In this document: positions 27,091 through 36,801 of the stretch, piece after piece
Numbering within the stretch: position 1 is the first letter of the stretch
Layout: the number at the start of each line of letters is the position of its first letter
Assembly (NCBI RefSeq): GCF_051251125.1
Contig: NZ_JBPCZL010000010.1
Origin: Carnimonas bestiolae
GTDB lineage: Bacteria; Pseudomonadota; Gammaproteobacteria; Pseudomonadales; Halomonadaceae
Length of the DNA: 64,000 bases
Strand: one strand, 5' to 3'
Made by a program: the position numbers and the translations under genes
Notes under the pieces: generated by a model
Told to the model about the DNA's origin: nothing
Database searches by the model: none
What the model saw: only the letters and a program-made list of their open reading frames with translations

Positions 27091-27984
27091 TTACAGCGTT
27101 TGTGCGCTAAGCGTATCGCACTGATCGATATCGCCGCTTTTCAGGCCGCGGGTAAACCAGCTAACGCGCTGCTGTGATGTGCCGTGGGTGAAGGAGTCGG
27201 GCACTGCGCGTCCCTGCGACTGCTGTTGCAGGCGGTCGTCGCCAATGGCGTTGGCAGCGTTCAGGGCCGATTCAACATCGCCGTCTTCCAGCCAGTGATG
27301 GCGCTGTTGGGCATGGTGTGCCCACACCCCCGCGAAACAGTCGGCTTGCAGTTCCTGCCGTACCGATAGGCCATTAGCGCCCTTCATTGGCTCGCCTTGT
27401 TGGGCCAGTTGCTGAATTTTGCGCGAAATTCCCAGCTCGTTCTGCACATGGTGGCCAATTTCATGGGCGATCACGTAAGCATTGGCGAAATCGCCGCTGG
27501 CCGAGAACTGCTGCTTCATTTCATCAAAGAACGACAGGTCGAGATATACCTGATGATCCGCGGGGCAGTAGAAGGGGCCGGTTGCCGTCGACGCGAAGCC
27601 GCAGCCGGAGTTAACGCCACCGCTGAACAGTATCAGCTTCGGATCGGTGTACTGCACGCCGCGTTGTTGTAGCAGTTGCTTCCAGGTGTCTTCAGTATCA
27701 CCCAGGATGGTTTTAACGAAATCGACCTGTTGCTGGCTTTGTTCGTCGTTTTTGGGCGGCGCGCTCTGTTGAGAAGCCGATTGCGACTGCCCCGACATGC
27801 CCGACTGACCAATAATCTGGTTGAGGATTTGCATCGGACTTTCGCCCATTAGCCAACCCACTAGCGCAATAACGGCGATGCCGCCGATGCTGAGCTTGCC
27901 TTTTCCTCCCAGCGACATGCGGCCACCGCTGCTGCCCCGCTGATCTTCTACGTTATCGCTGCGGCGCCCTTTATCCCATTTCAT
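27091..27984 (-). CDS. ypfJ: Neutral zinc metallopeptidase (YpfJ family)
   Basis: 297 residues. A cytoplasmic basic N-terminus, one membrane anchor (about 31-47), a Gln/Ser-rich linker (60-85) and then the peptidase domain with HEIGHH (174-179) are visible. The family (DUF or 'neutral zinc metallopeptidase') is widespread, and its substrate is not well defined. The active site should face the periplasm. Confidence 0.9.
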   Translation of the reverse strand: MKWDKGRRSDNVEDQRGSSGGRMSLGGKGKLSIGGIAVIALVGWLMGESPMQILNQIIGQSGMSGQSQSASQQSAPPKNDEQSQQQVDFVKTILGDTEDTWKQLLQQRGVQYTDPKLILFSGGVNSGCGFASTATGPFYCPADHQVYLDLSFFDEMKQQFSASGDFANAYVIAHEIGHHVQNELGISRKIQQLAQQGEPMKGANGLSVRQELQADCFAGVWAHHAQQRHHWLEDGDVESALNAANAIGDDRLQQQSQGRAVPDSFTHGTSQQRVSWFTRGLKSGDIDQCDTLSAQTL

Positions 27985-28301
27985 GAGTGCTGCTTCCTGT
28001 TAAAGCCGAAATCCGAAGGTTGTATTGGCACGGTATTTGGCGTGGTGTGCGTGCGAGGAACGGAGTTTAGCAATTTTTTCAGTTTATTTTCAGATTTTGG
28101 GAGACGTTGCCGAATAGCCCGTTGTTGCCTCGTCGGACGGCGTGGGGCGATCAGGGATACCCGCACCGCTTTACGGGGCGGCATAACCGCTATCGTAGCG
28201 CGATGTGGGGAGGCCAAAGACAACAGCGGCATGCCCCGCTACTACGTCGGGCGCATGCCACGTTGTCTGGCGGACAGAGCCTGTCCGCCGTGTTAGCGGG
28301 T
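27985..28301. other. Non-coding gap with a hairpin
   Basis: No gene seen. A perfect 9-bp hairpin GGCGGACAG-AGC-CTGTCCGCC lies at 28269-28289, just downstream of mltA, but lacks a T-run on either strand. It may be a rho-dependent or mRNA-stability element. Confidence 0.5.
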
Positions 28302-29468
28302 TTATTTAGGCTCGAGTACCCACATTTGACCGCGCTGTTTGGTTTTTCCGGCAATTTCGCCTGCGGTATCACCGCGTCCCCAGAAGAAGTCGGCACGCAC
28401 CGCACCCTTAATGGCACTGCCGGTGTCCTGCGCCATCATCAGGCGCTGGATAGGTGCACCGGTGCCAGGATGCGTGGTCGACAGGAAGACCGGCGCGCCC
28501 AGCGGCACTTTGGAGGGATCGATCGCAATACTGCGCTCGGGCGTTAGCGGCACGCCAAGGGCGCCGATTGGGCCGCTATTGTCGTCAACATCCTCGATCG
28601 TCATCTCGCGGAAGTAAACGTAGCGTGGGTTGCTGTTAAGCATCTGCTCAACACGCGCGGGATTGCGTTTGGCCCATGCGCGAATACCCGGCAGCGTCGC
28701 CTGCGCATAGGTGATTTCGTGGCGGTTGATCAGCCAGCGAGCGAAGGAACGGAAGGATTGGTTGTTGGTATCGGCGAATCCGATGCGCATCGCTTTACCG
28801 TTATCCAGCTTCACCAGCCCTGATCCCTGAATTTGCAGGTAAGCGGCTTCGACAGGATCGTTCACCCACACCAATTCGTGCCCTTTCAGCACGCCGCTGG
28901 AGAGCAACTGCGCGCGAGGACGATTAAGACGCCAGCGACTCACGTTGGCGGGTTTGGCGTGAATGGGCGTTTGGTAAGCGCCATGGCGAGTGAGAGAGCC
29001 CTGCAACTCGGGTTCGTAGTAGCCGGTGATGGTGCCCGACGAGGTACCGTTGCCATTGGTGAGCTGATACGGCGTAAAGTGGTCTTCAAAGAAGCGCTTC
29101 ACTGCCACATTGTCGAGCGGATCAACGCGCTGGGAAGCGCTGCATACGCTGCGCCATTTGGGTTTCGAGGCGAGCGCTAGACAGCTGGAACGGAAAGCGC
29201 CCCATGCCGACGTGGGATCTTCGCGTGACCAGCCCGGCACTTGTCGCCATACGCCCGGCGTCATGCGCGGCGGCGAAGAAGGCTCAGGCGGGGTAACGGG
29301 ATGCACGCCTGCTCCCGGAGACGTAGCAACGCCGGTATCAGTCGTGTCGGTATTGCTATCGCGTCCTTCGTTGGAAGGCGAGCTTGAACAGGCGGCGAGC
29401 AGCGAGAGAGTTGTCAACGTCGCGATAATGCCAACGGAGCGGGAAAACCTGGAAGTGATAAAGTACAA
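28302..29468 (-). CDS. mltA: Membrane-bound lytic murein transglycosylase A
   Basis: 388 residues if translation starts at a TTG. That TTG has GAGGA 6 bases upstream and places a lipoprotein signal (LSLLAAC, lipobox LAAC) at the proper distance from the N-terminus, whereas the ATG 41 codons upstream has neither. The MltA barrel domain and C-terminal 3D domain are clear (VNDPVEAAYLQIQGSGLV, GYVNDN-like region, and AQDTGSAIKGAVRADFFWG with catalytic Asp). It cleaves peptidoglycan glycan strands, forming 1,6-anhydromuramic ends, at the outer membrane. Confidence 0.9.
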   Translation of the reverse strand: MYFITSRFSRSVGIIATLTTLSLLAACSSSPSNEGRDSNTDTTDTGVATSPGAGVHPVTPPEPSSPPRMTPGVWRQVPGWSREDPTSAWGAFRSSCLALASKPKWRSVCSASQRVDPLDNVAVKRFFEDHFTPYQLTNGNGTSSGTITGYYEPELQGSLTRHGAYQTPIHAKPANVSRWRLNRPRAQLLSSGVLKGHELVWVNDPVEAAYLQIQGSGLVKLDNGKAMRIGFADTNNQSFRSFARWLINRHEITYAQATLPGIRAWAKRNPARVEQMLNSNPRYVYFREMTIEDVDDNSGPIGALGVPLTPERSIAIDPSKVPLGAPVFLSTTHPGTGAPIQRLMMAQDTGSAIKGAVRADFFWGRGDTAGEIAGKTKQRGQMWVLEPK

Positions 29469-29716
29469 ACTTGTTCCTCTTTCGCCTGTGTCTACTGCAT
29501 CAGGATAAACGTTGTGACCTATAGTACGGGTGACAAATCGGCCACTATGAACACCGCTACGATGTGCGTTAGCCAATACTGCGATGCGCACGCATTATTC
29601 AGCCAGCCTGATCATGACGGTGGTGGGCAGCGGCAGTAAATGACATTTAGCGAACGAATGGTAGTGCACAATATGCAAGCTTTAAAGGCTGCGTTTATCC
29701 AGAAGGGATAATTTCC

Positions 29717-30598
29717 ATGAATCTTTCTGATGGCGCACTGTTTACCGGTCTCCCCATGTGGGCGAATCCCGATTGGCGCGGCACCTTTTATCCTTCCCAC
29801 ATGTCGATGCGCGATAGCTTGTCGGAATACGCTGGCTGGTTTTCGGCGGTAGAGGGCAATACGACCTTTTATAGCGGAGCGCCTTCCGTAAATACCATTC
29901 GACTGTGGCGAGACGCTGCGCCCGCGCATTTTAAATTCTGTTTCAAGCTGCCGTCGGCGTTTACCCACGATGCCCGATTAACCAATGTGGACGATGGTAT
30001 AGATGAGTTTATTGATCGTATTGCACCATTGGAGGAGCGTTTAGGCCCTGTAATGGTTCAATTACCACGCAACTTTGGCGAAGCCGAAATGGATCGTTTA
30101 CACCATTTGCTTGATCGCTGGCCTTCCCATATTGGCTGTTCGGTAGAACCGCGTGATCCCATCCTGTTTGCAAAAGGAGCGGTGGAAAAAAACTTTAATC
30201 GATTGTTGATAACTTATAATACCGATCGAGTGATGTTGGATACCCGTGCACTTTTTTCAACGCCTGCTAATAATGATTCGGGATTATCGGTGGCCCAGTC
30301 CGAAAAACCGCGACGCCCGCTACACGTGATTTCGACTGGACTGCATCCTATTATTCGTTTTATAGGGCACAGCGATATGGCGATTAATCATCAGTGCTTT
30401 ACGCCATGGATTGAGCAGCTTTGCCTGTGGATAACTCAGGGGAAAAGTCCATTTCTCTTTGTTCATACACCGGATAACCGCCACGCGCCAACGCTTGCTC
30501 GAGCGCTGCTTCAGCGCCTTGCCGAGCACCTTCCCAATCATTCCATATTGCCTGATAACACCGAGTTTCCCGCCGAGCGGCAGCACTCACTGTTTTAA
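29717..30598 (+). CDS. yecE: DUF72 family protein (YecE-like)
   Basis: 293 residues, TIM-barrel DUF72 family. Characteristic blocks are WRGTFYP near residue 20, VEGNTTFYS near 45, FKFCFKLP near 72, and GPVMVQLP. GGGA precedes the ATG. The function of the family is not established. The gene is slightly more AT-rich than its neighbours. Confidence 0.87.
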   Translation: MNLSDGALFTGLPMWANPDWRGTFYPSHMSMRDSLSEYAGWFSAVEGNTTFYSGAPSVNTIRLWRDAAPAHFKFCFKLPSAFTHDARLTNVDDGIDEFIDRIAPLEERLGPVMVQLPRNFGEAEMDRLHHLLDRWPSHIGCSVEPRDPILFAKGAVEKNFNRLLITYNTDRVMLDTRALFSTPANNDSGLSVAQSEKPRRPLHVISTGLHPIIRFIGHSDMAINHQCFTPWIEQLCLWITQGKSPFLFVHTPDNRHAPTLARALLQRLAEHLPNHSILPDNTEFPAERQHSLF

Positions 30599-30719
30599 TG
30601 TGAGGGGCTCGAAAGCGTATATCCAGAATAGCGGTAGCTGCGGAAGGAGGGGGTATCGATAACCGCGCCCAATAGGACGCGGCAGTAATAATCGCTTATT
30701 TAATAGCGGGTGCGTCGAG

Positions 30720-30902
30720 CTAAAGGATGTCGGCTTCTTGCGCGAGTCGTCGTCTTTCCCAGTGTCGTTCTATTCCCTGACGTGCGTTGCGATAACGGTA
30801 GCTGGCGAGTCGTTGGCGTTTGGCGCTGGCGAGGGCTTCTAAATGAAGAACGGTGGAGATGAGTTTTGCTTCGGTCGGAAAGTGCGACGCGTGTTGAGGC
30901 AT
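30720..30902 (-). CDS. Small basic protein of unknown function (60 aa)
   Basis: 60 residues, rich in Arg, Ala and His and predicted to be helical (EALASAKRQRLASYRYRNA...). It is called because an excellent AAGGAG lies 8 bases before the ATG; codon composition agrees with neighbouring genes. It could bind nucleic acid, but nothing more can be said. No homologous family is recognised. Confidence 0.55.
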   Translation of the reverse strand: MPQHASHFPTEAKLISTVLHLEALASAKRQRLASYRYRNARQGIERHWERRRLAQEADIL

Positions 30903-30935
30903 TCACGAACTCCTTACATATCGAAAGCAGTGGCC

Positions 30936-31070
30936 GGGTGCTGTCTGAACAGTGCACGGGCGGTGATGTAAATCGATAAAAGAGCGGTGCTTCTCAGCAA
31001 ACTAACGCAGTCGTCGAAGGCGTTGTTTGCATGTCCAAGTTACCCCTCGCACGCTGTTCAGACAACACCC
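30936..31070. repeat. 17-base inverted repeat flanking about 100 bases
   Basis: The left arm GGGTGCTGTCTGAACAG (30936-30952) and right arm CTGTTCAGACAACACCC (31054-31070) are inverted with one mismatch. It lies in the gap upstream of the 60-aa gene and of uvrD. The origin is unknown; remnants of a small mobile unit or operator sites are possible. Confidence 0.75.
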
Positions 31071-31464
31071 AACGGTAATCGACGCACATTATTAATGTGT
31101 TCGACTACCTGTATAGAGTGATATCGCAGCCCGATGACACTGTGATGAATGTTTTAAATAGTGATTACCCGCACCCTTTAAAGGCCGATTGGGCGGTTAT
31201 AAACATCGATCAATACGGCTGCCGAAGAGCGCGGTGGCGCTATCCGATGCTTGTCAGGTAAATAAAAAGATAAACACGAAGAGCAACAGCGGGTGTGTAG
31301 ACGACCTCGACGCCAAGGTGTCGAATTGCTTTATAAAGAAGCGTTAAAAAAGTGCGGCCATTTGCGCGCCGAGATCGTGCCGCGCAGTGCGTCAGTAGCT
31401 CGGGTAAAGCGCTTGGTTATGGTAGAATAGCGCCAAATCACGCTTATTTTTTTCGGGTATCTCT
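31071..31464. other. Non-coding region upstream of uvrD
   Basis: No gene seen. It should include the uvrD promoter (for example around TATGGTAGAATAG near 31418). I did not find a convincing LexA box of the CTGT-N8-ACAG type. Confidence 0.5.
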
Positions 31465-33753
31465 GTGACTTCCGACCACCGTCTTCTCGACAGTTTGAAC
31501 GACGCACAGCGTGAGGCGGTTAGTGCGCCTCAGGGCAATCTGCTGGTACTGGCTGGCGCTGGTTCCGGCAAAACGCGCGTGCTGGTGCATCGTATTGCCT
31601 GGATGATCGAAGAAGAGCATCTATCGCCGTATGCCATTCTGGCCGTTACCTTTACCAATAAGGCGGCGCGCGAGATGCGCACGCGTCTCGACGGGCTGCT
31701 GCACCACTCTGCGCGCGGCATGTGGGTGGGCACCTTCCACTCGATTGCCCATCGGCTGCTGCGTACGCACTGGCAGGATGCGCGCCTGATCGAGCATTTT
31801 CAGATTATCGATGGCGATGACCAACTGCGATTGGTGAAGCGCCTGCTGAAAGATCACAGCATCGATGACGAGAAGTACCCGCCGCGTCAGGTGGTCAACT
31901 TCATTTCGGGCTGTAAGGAAGAAGGGCTGCGCCCCTCCGATGTCGATGCAGCGGGCGATGCCTATTTGCAGCAAATGGTCGAGCTTTATTCGCTCTATCA
32001 GGCTGCGTGCGAGCTATCGGGGCTGGTCGACTTCGGCGAGCTGCTGCTGCGCTCGCTGGAGCTGCTGCGTGATACGCCGGCCTTGCTAGAGCACTATCGT
32101 GAGCGCTTTGGTCATATCTTGGTCGACGAGTTTCAGGACACCAACACCCTGCAGTACCTGTGGCTTAAGCTGCTGGCAGGCGAGCGCGCGCGGCTGACGG
32201 TAGTCGGCGATGACGATCAGTCCATCTATGGCTGGCGTGGCGCCAAGGTAGAAAACCTGGAGCGTTTTCGCAGTGAATTCGCTCAGACGCAGGTGGTGCG
32301 TCTGGAGCGTAACTATCGCTCCACGGAAGCCATTCTGGAGGCCGCCAACTCGCTGATTCGCAACAATGCAGGGCGCATGGGCAAGGAGCTATGGACCGAT
32401 GCCGGCAGCGGCGAAAAGATCTCGGTCTACGCGGGTTTTAACGATCTCGACGAAGCGCGCTTTATTGTCGATACCATCGCCCACGCGGTGAAGGAAGACG
32501 GCATGGCGCGCCGCGATATCGCCATTTTGTATCGCTCTAACGCGCAATCGCGCGTGCTCGAAGAAGCGCTGATTCGTGCCTCTATGCCGTACCGCATATA
32601 TGGCGGGCACCGTTTCTACGAGCGTCTCGAAATCAAGAATGCGTTGGCCTATTTGCGCCTGCTGGTCACACGCAACGATGACGCTGCCCTCGAACGCGTG
32701 ATCAACGTTCCGGCGCGCGGGATTGGCACCAAAAGCATTGAGCGTTTGCGCGCTCACGCCCGCGATGAAGGCACTTCGCTGTGGGATGCGCTCCACGATG
32801 CGGTGGCGAAAAAGGCCATCAGCGGTCGTGCGGCCAATGCCTTGACCGCATTTGCCAACCTGATCGACGAGCTGGATAACGATACCGCTGGGCTGCCGCT
32901 CGACGAGCAGTTCGATCACGTGATCAAGTCATCTGGCCTGATTGAGTATCACCAGAATGAGCCGGGCGAAAAGGGTCAGGCGCGCGTTGAAAACCTGCAA
33001 GAGCTGGTCAGTGCTGCACGCGCCTTCATTCAGGAAGATAGCGGGATTCGCGGTACCGACCCAGCCGAACCTGAAGGCGAGGCTGCCGGCGAGGCGTCGT
33101 TGCAGCGCTTTTTGGCAGAGGCTGCGCTCGATGCAGGCGAGCAGCAAGCCGACGAATTCGAGGACGCAGTGCAGATGATGACGCTGCATTCGGCCAAGGG
33201 GCTCGAGTTCCCGCTGGTGTTTATCGCCGGTGTCGAGGAGGGGCTGTTCCCCCACAAAATGTCGGTAGAAGAGCCGGGCCGTCTCGAGGAAGAGCGCCGC
33301 CTCTGTTACGTGGGCATCACCCGCGCGATGGAGAAGCTGTACCTGACTTACGCCGAGATGCGTCGCCTGCACGGCAAAGAGACCTACCAGCGTCCGTCGC
33401 GTTTTATTCGTGAATTGCCAACGCAGCTGATCGAAGAAGTACGGCTGCGCGGTCAGGTATCGCGGCCCATGGCCGATCGTTCCGGGTATGGCGGCGGCTA
33501 TGGCGGGAGCTTTAGCGGCGGCTCTACCAATTATCCGGCACCGCGTCCGCGCACCGGCCTCTCGCAGCAAACCGATACCGAAGGCAGCGGCCAAACCCTG
33601 TCGTTAGGGCAGCGCGTTCGCCATCCAATGTTTGGCGAGGGCGTGGTGGTCAACGGCGAAGGGCAGGGCGATCGTGCACGCGTGCAGGTCAGCTTCGAGG
33701 AGCATGGCGACAAATGGCTGGTGCTGGGCTTCGCTAAGCTGGAGGCCTTGTAG
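31465..33753 (+). CDS. uvrD: DNA helicase II
   Basis: 762 residues with a GTG start, superfamily 1A helicase. Walker A AGAGSGKT (30-37), LAVTFTNKAAREM, DEFQDTN, GDDDQSIYGWRGA and the C-terminal TLHSAKGLEF and VGITRA motifs are all present. A Gly/Ser/Tyr-rich linker leads to a C-terminal Tudor-like segment (VRHPMFGEGVVV) that in E. coli contacts RNA polymerase. It unwinds DNA 3' to 5' in nucleotide-excision and mismatch repair. The length fits UvrD (720-760) rather than Rep. Confidence 0.95.
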   Translation: MTSDHRLLDSLNDAQREAVSAPQGNLLVLAGAGSGKTRVLVHRIAWMIEEEHLSPYAILAVTFTNKAAREMRTRLDGLLHHSARGMWVGTFHSIAHRLLRTHWQDARLIEHFQIIDGDDQLRLVKRLLKDHSIDDEKYPPRQVVNFISGCKEEGLRPSDVDAAGDAYLQQMVELYSLYQAACELSGLVDFGELLLRSLELLRDTPALLEHYRERFGHILVDEFQDTNTLQYLWLKLLAGERARLTVVGDDDQSIYGWRGAKVENLERFRSEFAQTQVVRLERNYRSTEAILEAANSLIRNNAGRMGKELWTDAGSGEKISVYAGFNDLDEARFIVDTIAHAVKEDGMARRDIAILYRSNAQSRVLEEALIRASMPYRIYGGHRFYERLEIKNALAYLRLLVTRNDDAALERVINVPARGIGTKSIERLRAHARDEGTSLWDALHDAVAKKAISGRAANALTAFANLIDELDNDTAGLPLDEQFDHVIKSSGLIEYHQNEPGEKGQARVENLQELVSAARAFIQEDSGIRGTDPAEPEGEAAGEASLQRFLAEAALDAGEQQADEFEDAVQMMTLHSAKGLEFPLVFIAGVEEGLFPHKMSVEEPGRLEEERRLCYVGITRAMEKLYLTYAEMRRLHGKETYQRPSRFIRELPTQLIEEVRLRGQVSRPMADRSGYGGGYGGSFSGGSTNYPAPRPRTGLSQQTDTEGSGQTLSLGQRVRHPMFGEGVVVNGEGQGDRARVQVSFEEHGDKWLVLGFAKLEAL

Positions 33754-33868
33754 CCAAGGGGTGATGCAGTGATGGAGTTTCCGTCATATGCTCGTCACAC
33801 GCGGGTGAAACAATGCGAGTAGCATGGTCGTCTTCCGCATATCGCATAACCGTCTTTGAGAGCAGCCC

Positions 33869-34597
33869 ATGGATACATTGAGCGGGCAACACAGTCAGCA
33901 TATCTCCCGTCAGTTCAATCAAGAGCTGGAAGGGCTTAAAACCCATTTAATGGCAATGGGTGGTCTGGTCGAGCGGCAGCTGGGCGATGCGCTTGATGCG
34001 CTGCAAAATCGCGACGGTGCGCTGGCCGAGCAAGTAAGCAAGCAGGATCACGACGTCAACGAAATGCAGCTGCAAATCGATGACGAATCCACCGAGATTA
34101 TCGCGCGGCGTCAGCCGGCAGCGTCGGATCTGCGGCTGGTGATTGCGGTGATCAGGGCCGCGTCTGACCTTGAGCGTATCGGCGATGAAGCCGACAAGAT
34201 TGCGCGCCATGCGCAGGCGCTGATGGGGCAGACAGAAAGCGACCGTGGACTGGTCGAAATTCGCCGTATCGGTGCGCAGGTAAAACGCATGGTACGCGAT
34301 TCGCTGACCGCGTTTGCCCGCTTCGATACCGGTCTGGCGCTGGAAGTGCGGCGCGCCGATCAGGACGTCGATAGCGACTACAAGAGCGCGCTTCGCGCAC
34401 TGGCTACCTTCATGATGGAAGATTCTTCTTCCATTACCAGCGTTATCGACGTGATGTGGGTGCTGCGAGCGCTGGAGCGTATTGGCGATCACGCGGATAA
34501 CCTTGCCGAATCGGTTATTTATCTGGTGAAGGGGCTGGATTTGCGCCATACCCACCTGCGCGATCTGGAAGAAAAGGATCTCGACGATATTCGCTAG
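33869..34597 (+). CDS. phoU: Phosphate-specific transport regulator PhoU
   Basis: 242 residues, two PhoU repeats of three helices each, with the metal-binding helices in AASDLERIGDEADKIA and ALERIGDHADNLAE. PhoU keeps the PhoR kinase inactive when phosphate is plentiful by bridging PstSCAB and PhoR. The pst genes are not in the window, but phoR-phoB lies about 2 kb away. Confidence 0.94.
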   Translation: MDTLSGQHSQHISRQFNQELEGLKTHLMAMGGLVERQLGDALDALQNRDGALAEQVSKQDHDVNEMQLQIDDESTEIIARRQPAASDLRLVIAVIRAASDLERIGDEADKIARHAQALMGQTESDRGLVEIRRIGAQVKRMVRDSLTAFARFDTGLALEVRRADQDVDSDYKSALRALATFMMEDSSSITSVIDVMWVLRALERIGDHADNLAESVIYLVKGLDLRHTHLRDLEEKDLDDIR

Positions 34598-34964
34598 CCC
34601 CGCTTTTCCCTTCGCTAGCAGGTGATCAAGCGTTTTCGCGGCGCTCCACCCTGAAGGGATATTGCCCTCGATTGTCTTCGATCAAAAGCGCCCTCGTGGC
34701 GCTTTTTTCGTGATAAGCGGTTAACGTGTGCGACGGCATGCTCGGATCACGATTCGGCTATTGTTGTGTCTGTACAGTCGCGAGATAATCCTTACCTCTT
34801 GGCCTTGCCTAACCGCACATTGGCCCAGGTTTTTCGGCCTGTGCGACGCATCGAAGGCGGCCGCTCGCGTGGCGATAGCGTATTGGATTCATGCGCGCCA
34901 CAGCGGCTGCGGTGCCAGACAACGCTAATCACTTCCTCTTGTTACCGTTAAGGGCTGCGCTGGT
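34598..34964. other. Gap between phoU and cysZ
   Basis: Holds the phoU terminator and, to its right, about 250 bases with no gene recognised; short frames there lack ribosome-binding sites. Confidence 0.5.
34684..34708 (+). terminator. Terminator after phoU
   Basis: Stem AAAAGCGCC / GGCGCTTTT with a CTCGT loop followed by T residues. Confidence 0.9.
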
Positions 34965-35717
34965 ATGCTCGATGGTTTTTCTTCGCTGGGCGAGGGTATC
35001 CGGCTGGTACTGAAGCCGGGCCTGCGTCGCTATGTCATTGTTCCAGTGATCATTATTTTGCTGCTGTACGCGGGCATGATTGCGCTGCTGGCCACGCTGT
35101 TCTCTGGTTGGCTTGAGCATTGGATGAACGCGGTGCCAAGTTGGCTGCAGTGGCTCGATTTTCTATTGCTGCCGCTGTTTGTGTTGGCGCTGATTGTGCC
35201 GGCGCTCTATACCTTCACCGTGATGGTGAACTTACTCGCGTCGCCGTTCTATGGCTTTCTGGTAGAAGCCGTCGAGCGCCACTTGGGCGAGCCGCCCGCC
35301 GAGGATTCACGCAGCCTGTGGCGGCAGTCGCTGGATGGCGTGATACGCGAACTGCAAAAGCTGCGTCATGTGGTGCCGCGCATGCTGGTGCTGCTGATAT
35401 TGGGATTTGTGCCGGGCATTAACGTGATTACGCCGTTTTTATGGCTGGTGTTTTCGGCCTGGAGCCTGGCAGCCGAGTATCTCGACTACACCATGGATGC
35501 TCATGGCGTAAGCGTCGCGCGCATGCGTGAGCTATTGCAGGCGAAGCGCTTTCGCACGCTGTCGTTTGGCGGTGCCGTTAGCGTACTGATCTGGATTCCT
35601 GTGGTTAACCTGTTCGTGATGCCGGGCGCAGTGGCGGCGGGCGTTATTTTGTGGCGTGATCATTATCGTTTGCTTAACGAGACCTTGCCTGGCAAGGCGG
35701 TAGAGCATCACCATTAG
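34965..35717 (+). CDS. cysZ: Sulfate transporter CysZ
   Basis: 250 residues, EI24/CysZ family. Hydrophobic helices lie near 24-46, 60-90, 140-180 and 205-230. The opening (GFSSLGEGIRLVLKPGLRRYVIVP) and NLLASPFYGFLVEAVE are typical. It mediates sulfate entry for cysteine synthesis. The ribosome-binding site is weak. No cys genes adjoin. Confidence 0.9.
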   Translation: MLDGFSSLGEGIRLVLKPGLRRYVIVPVIIILLLYAGMIALLATLFSGWLEHWMNAVPSWLQWLDFLLLPLFVLALIVPALYTFTVMVNLLASPFYGFLVEAVERHLGEPPAEDSRSLWRQSLDGVIRELQKLRHVVPRMLVLLILGFVPGINVITPFLWLVFSAWSLAAEYLDYTMDAHGVSVARMRELLQAKRFRTLSFGGAVSVLIWIPVVNLFVMPGAVAAGVILWRDHYRLLNETLPGKAVEHHH

Positions 35718-35799
35718 CAACTTGAATGGTTAAGTTGTCGCCTTTTGTTGGGGGATGCCCAACGTTTTGCTGTATGCAGCACTTCATCTGGAAACACTC

Positions 35800-36801
35800 A
35801 TGATAAAGCAGTCGGTTATTCGCCTTTCAGGCATCCTCGCGGTGGTAGCGCTAATCGCAGGCTGTGCCGGTAACAAGCCGCGCCCCGAAGCCGCTCAGCC
35901 AGCAGCGGCGGTAAACGCAACGGCTGCCAAGGCGCTGACCAGCGATGTACCGGTGGTACAGGATCGTCACGCCAGCAAGATCTATTCGGCAAGCGAAGGA
36001 CGCCAGTTGGAGCGCCGTAACGGCTACCGTGTCGATCACTCGCTGCATACTCAAGGGGCCAACGAGCGAATTCAAACGCTGGTCATTCACTACACCGCTG
36101 AAAACGATCAACGCTCCATTGATGCGCTCAAGGGCAACACGGTGGGCGTGCATTATTTAGTGCTAGAGCAGCCAGGGCGTTATCAGGGCCAGCCGGTGGT
36201 GATGCAATTGGCGGACGAATCGAAGCGCGCCTGGCATGCGGGGCGCAGTAGTTGGGATGGCAAGAAGGGGCTGAACGACACCTCTATTGGTATCGAAATC
36301 GTCAACATGGGCTTCAAGCAAACGCGGGATGGAATGGTGTTTTCACCTTTCTCGATGTCGCAGGTGGCGCTGGTAACCGCGCTGGCCAAGGATATTGTGA
36401 CGCGCTACCACATCGATCCGACCCACGTGGTGGGGCACTCTGATATCGCACCGGGGCGCAAGCTCGATCCGGGTCCGTTCTTCCCGTGGCAGCGGTTGGC
36501 GCAGGCAGGCATAGGCGCGTGGCCTGAGGCGAGCACGGTGGCTTACTACCGCCAGCGCTTTAACGCACGACTGCCAACGGTCGCGCAGTTGCAGCGTGCA
36601 TTGGCCAGCTACGGCTACGACATTACCGCAAGCGGTGATTTTGACCAGTCAACCAAACGCGTATTGGCCAGTTTCCAGATGCATTTCAGGCCCACTCGCT
36701 ACGATGGCACTTACGATGCTGAAACCGCTGCGATTCTGTTTGCGCTGGTCAGCAAATATCGTAGCCCGCGGCAGGCTGCGCTACTGCTCTCGCAACACTG
36801 A
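35800..36801 (+). CDS. amiD: N-acetylmuramoyl-L-alanine amidase, lipoprotein (AmiD-like)
   Basis: 333 residues from MIKQSVIRLS, chosen because it gives a lipoprotein signal with lipobox LIAGC (C22) and has GGAA upstream. The Amidase_2 domain shows zinc ligands in VIHYTAEN and VGHSDIAPGRKLDPG. A C-terminal peptidoglycan-binding domain follows (LQRALASYGYD...FQMHFRP). AmiD recycles anhydro-muropeptides at the outer membrane. The last 21 bases overlap the 3' end of the convergent phoR. Confidence 0.91.
   Translation: MIKQSVIRLSGILAVVALIAGCAGNKPRPEAAQPAAAVNATAAKALTSDVPVVQDRHASKIYSASEGRQLERRNGYRVDHSLHTQGANERIQTLVIHYTAENDQRSIDALKGNTVGVHYLVLEQPGRYQGQPVVMQLADESKRAWHAGRSSWDGKKGLNDTSIGIEIVNMGFKQTRDGMVFSPFSMSQVALVTALAKDIVTRYHIDPTHVVGHSDIAPGRKLDPGPFFPWQRLAQAGIGAWPEASTVAYYRQRFNARLPTVAQLQRALASYGYDITASGDFDQSTKRVLASFQMHFRPTRYDGTYDAETAAILFALVSKYRSPRQAALLLSQH

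Noticed and set aside
30700..30957. 85-codon minus-strand frame overlapping the 60-aa gene
   Set aside because: It lacks a ribosome-binding site; the overlapping 60-aa frame has a strong one.
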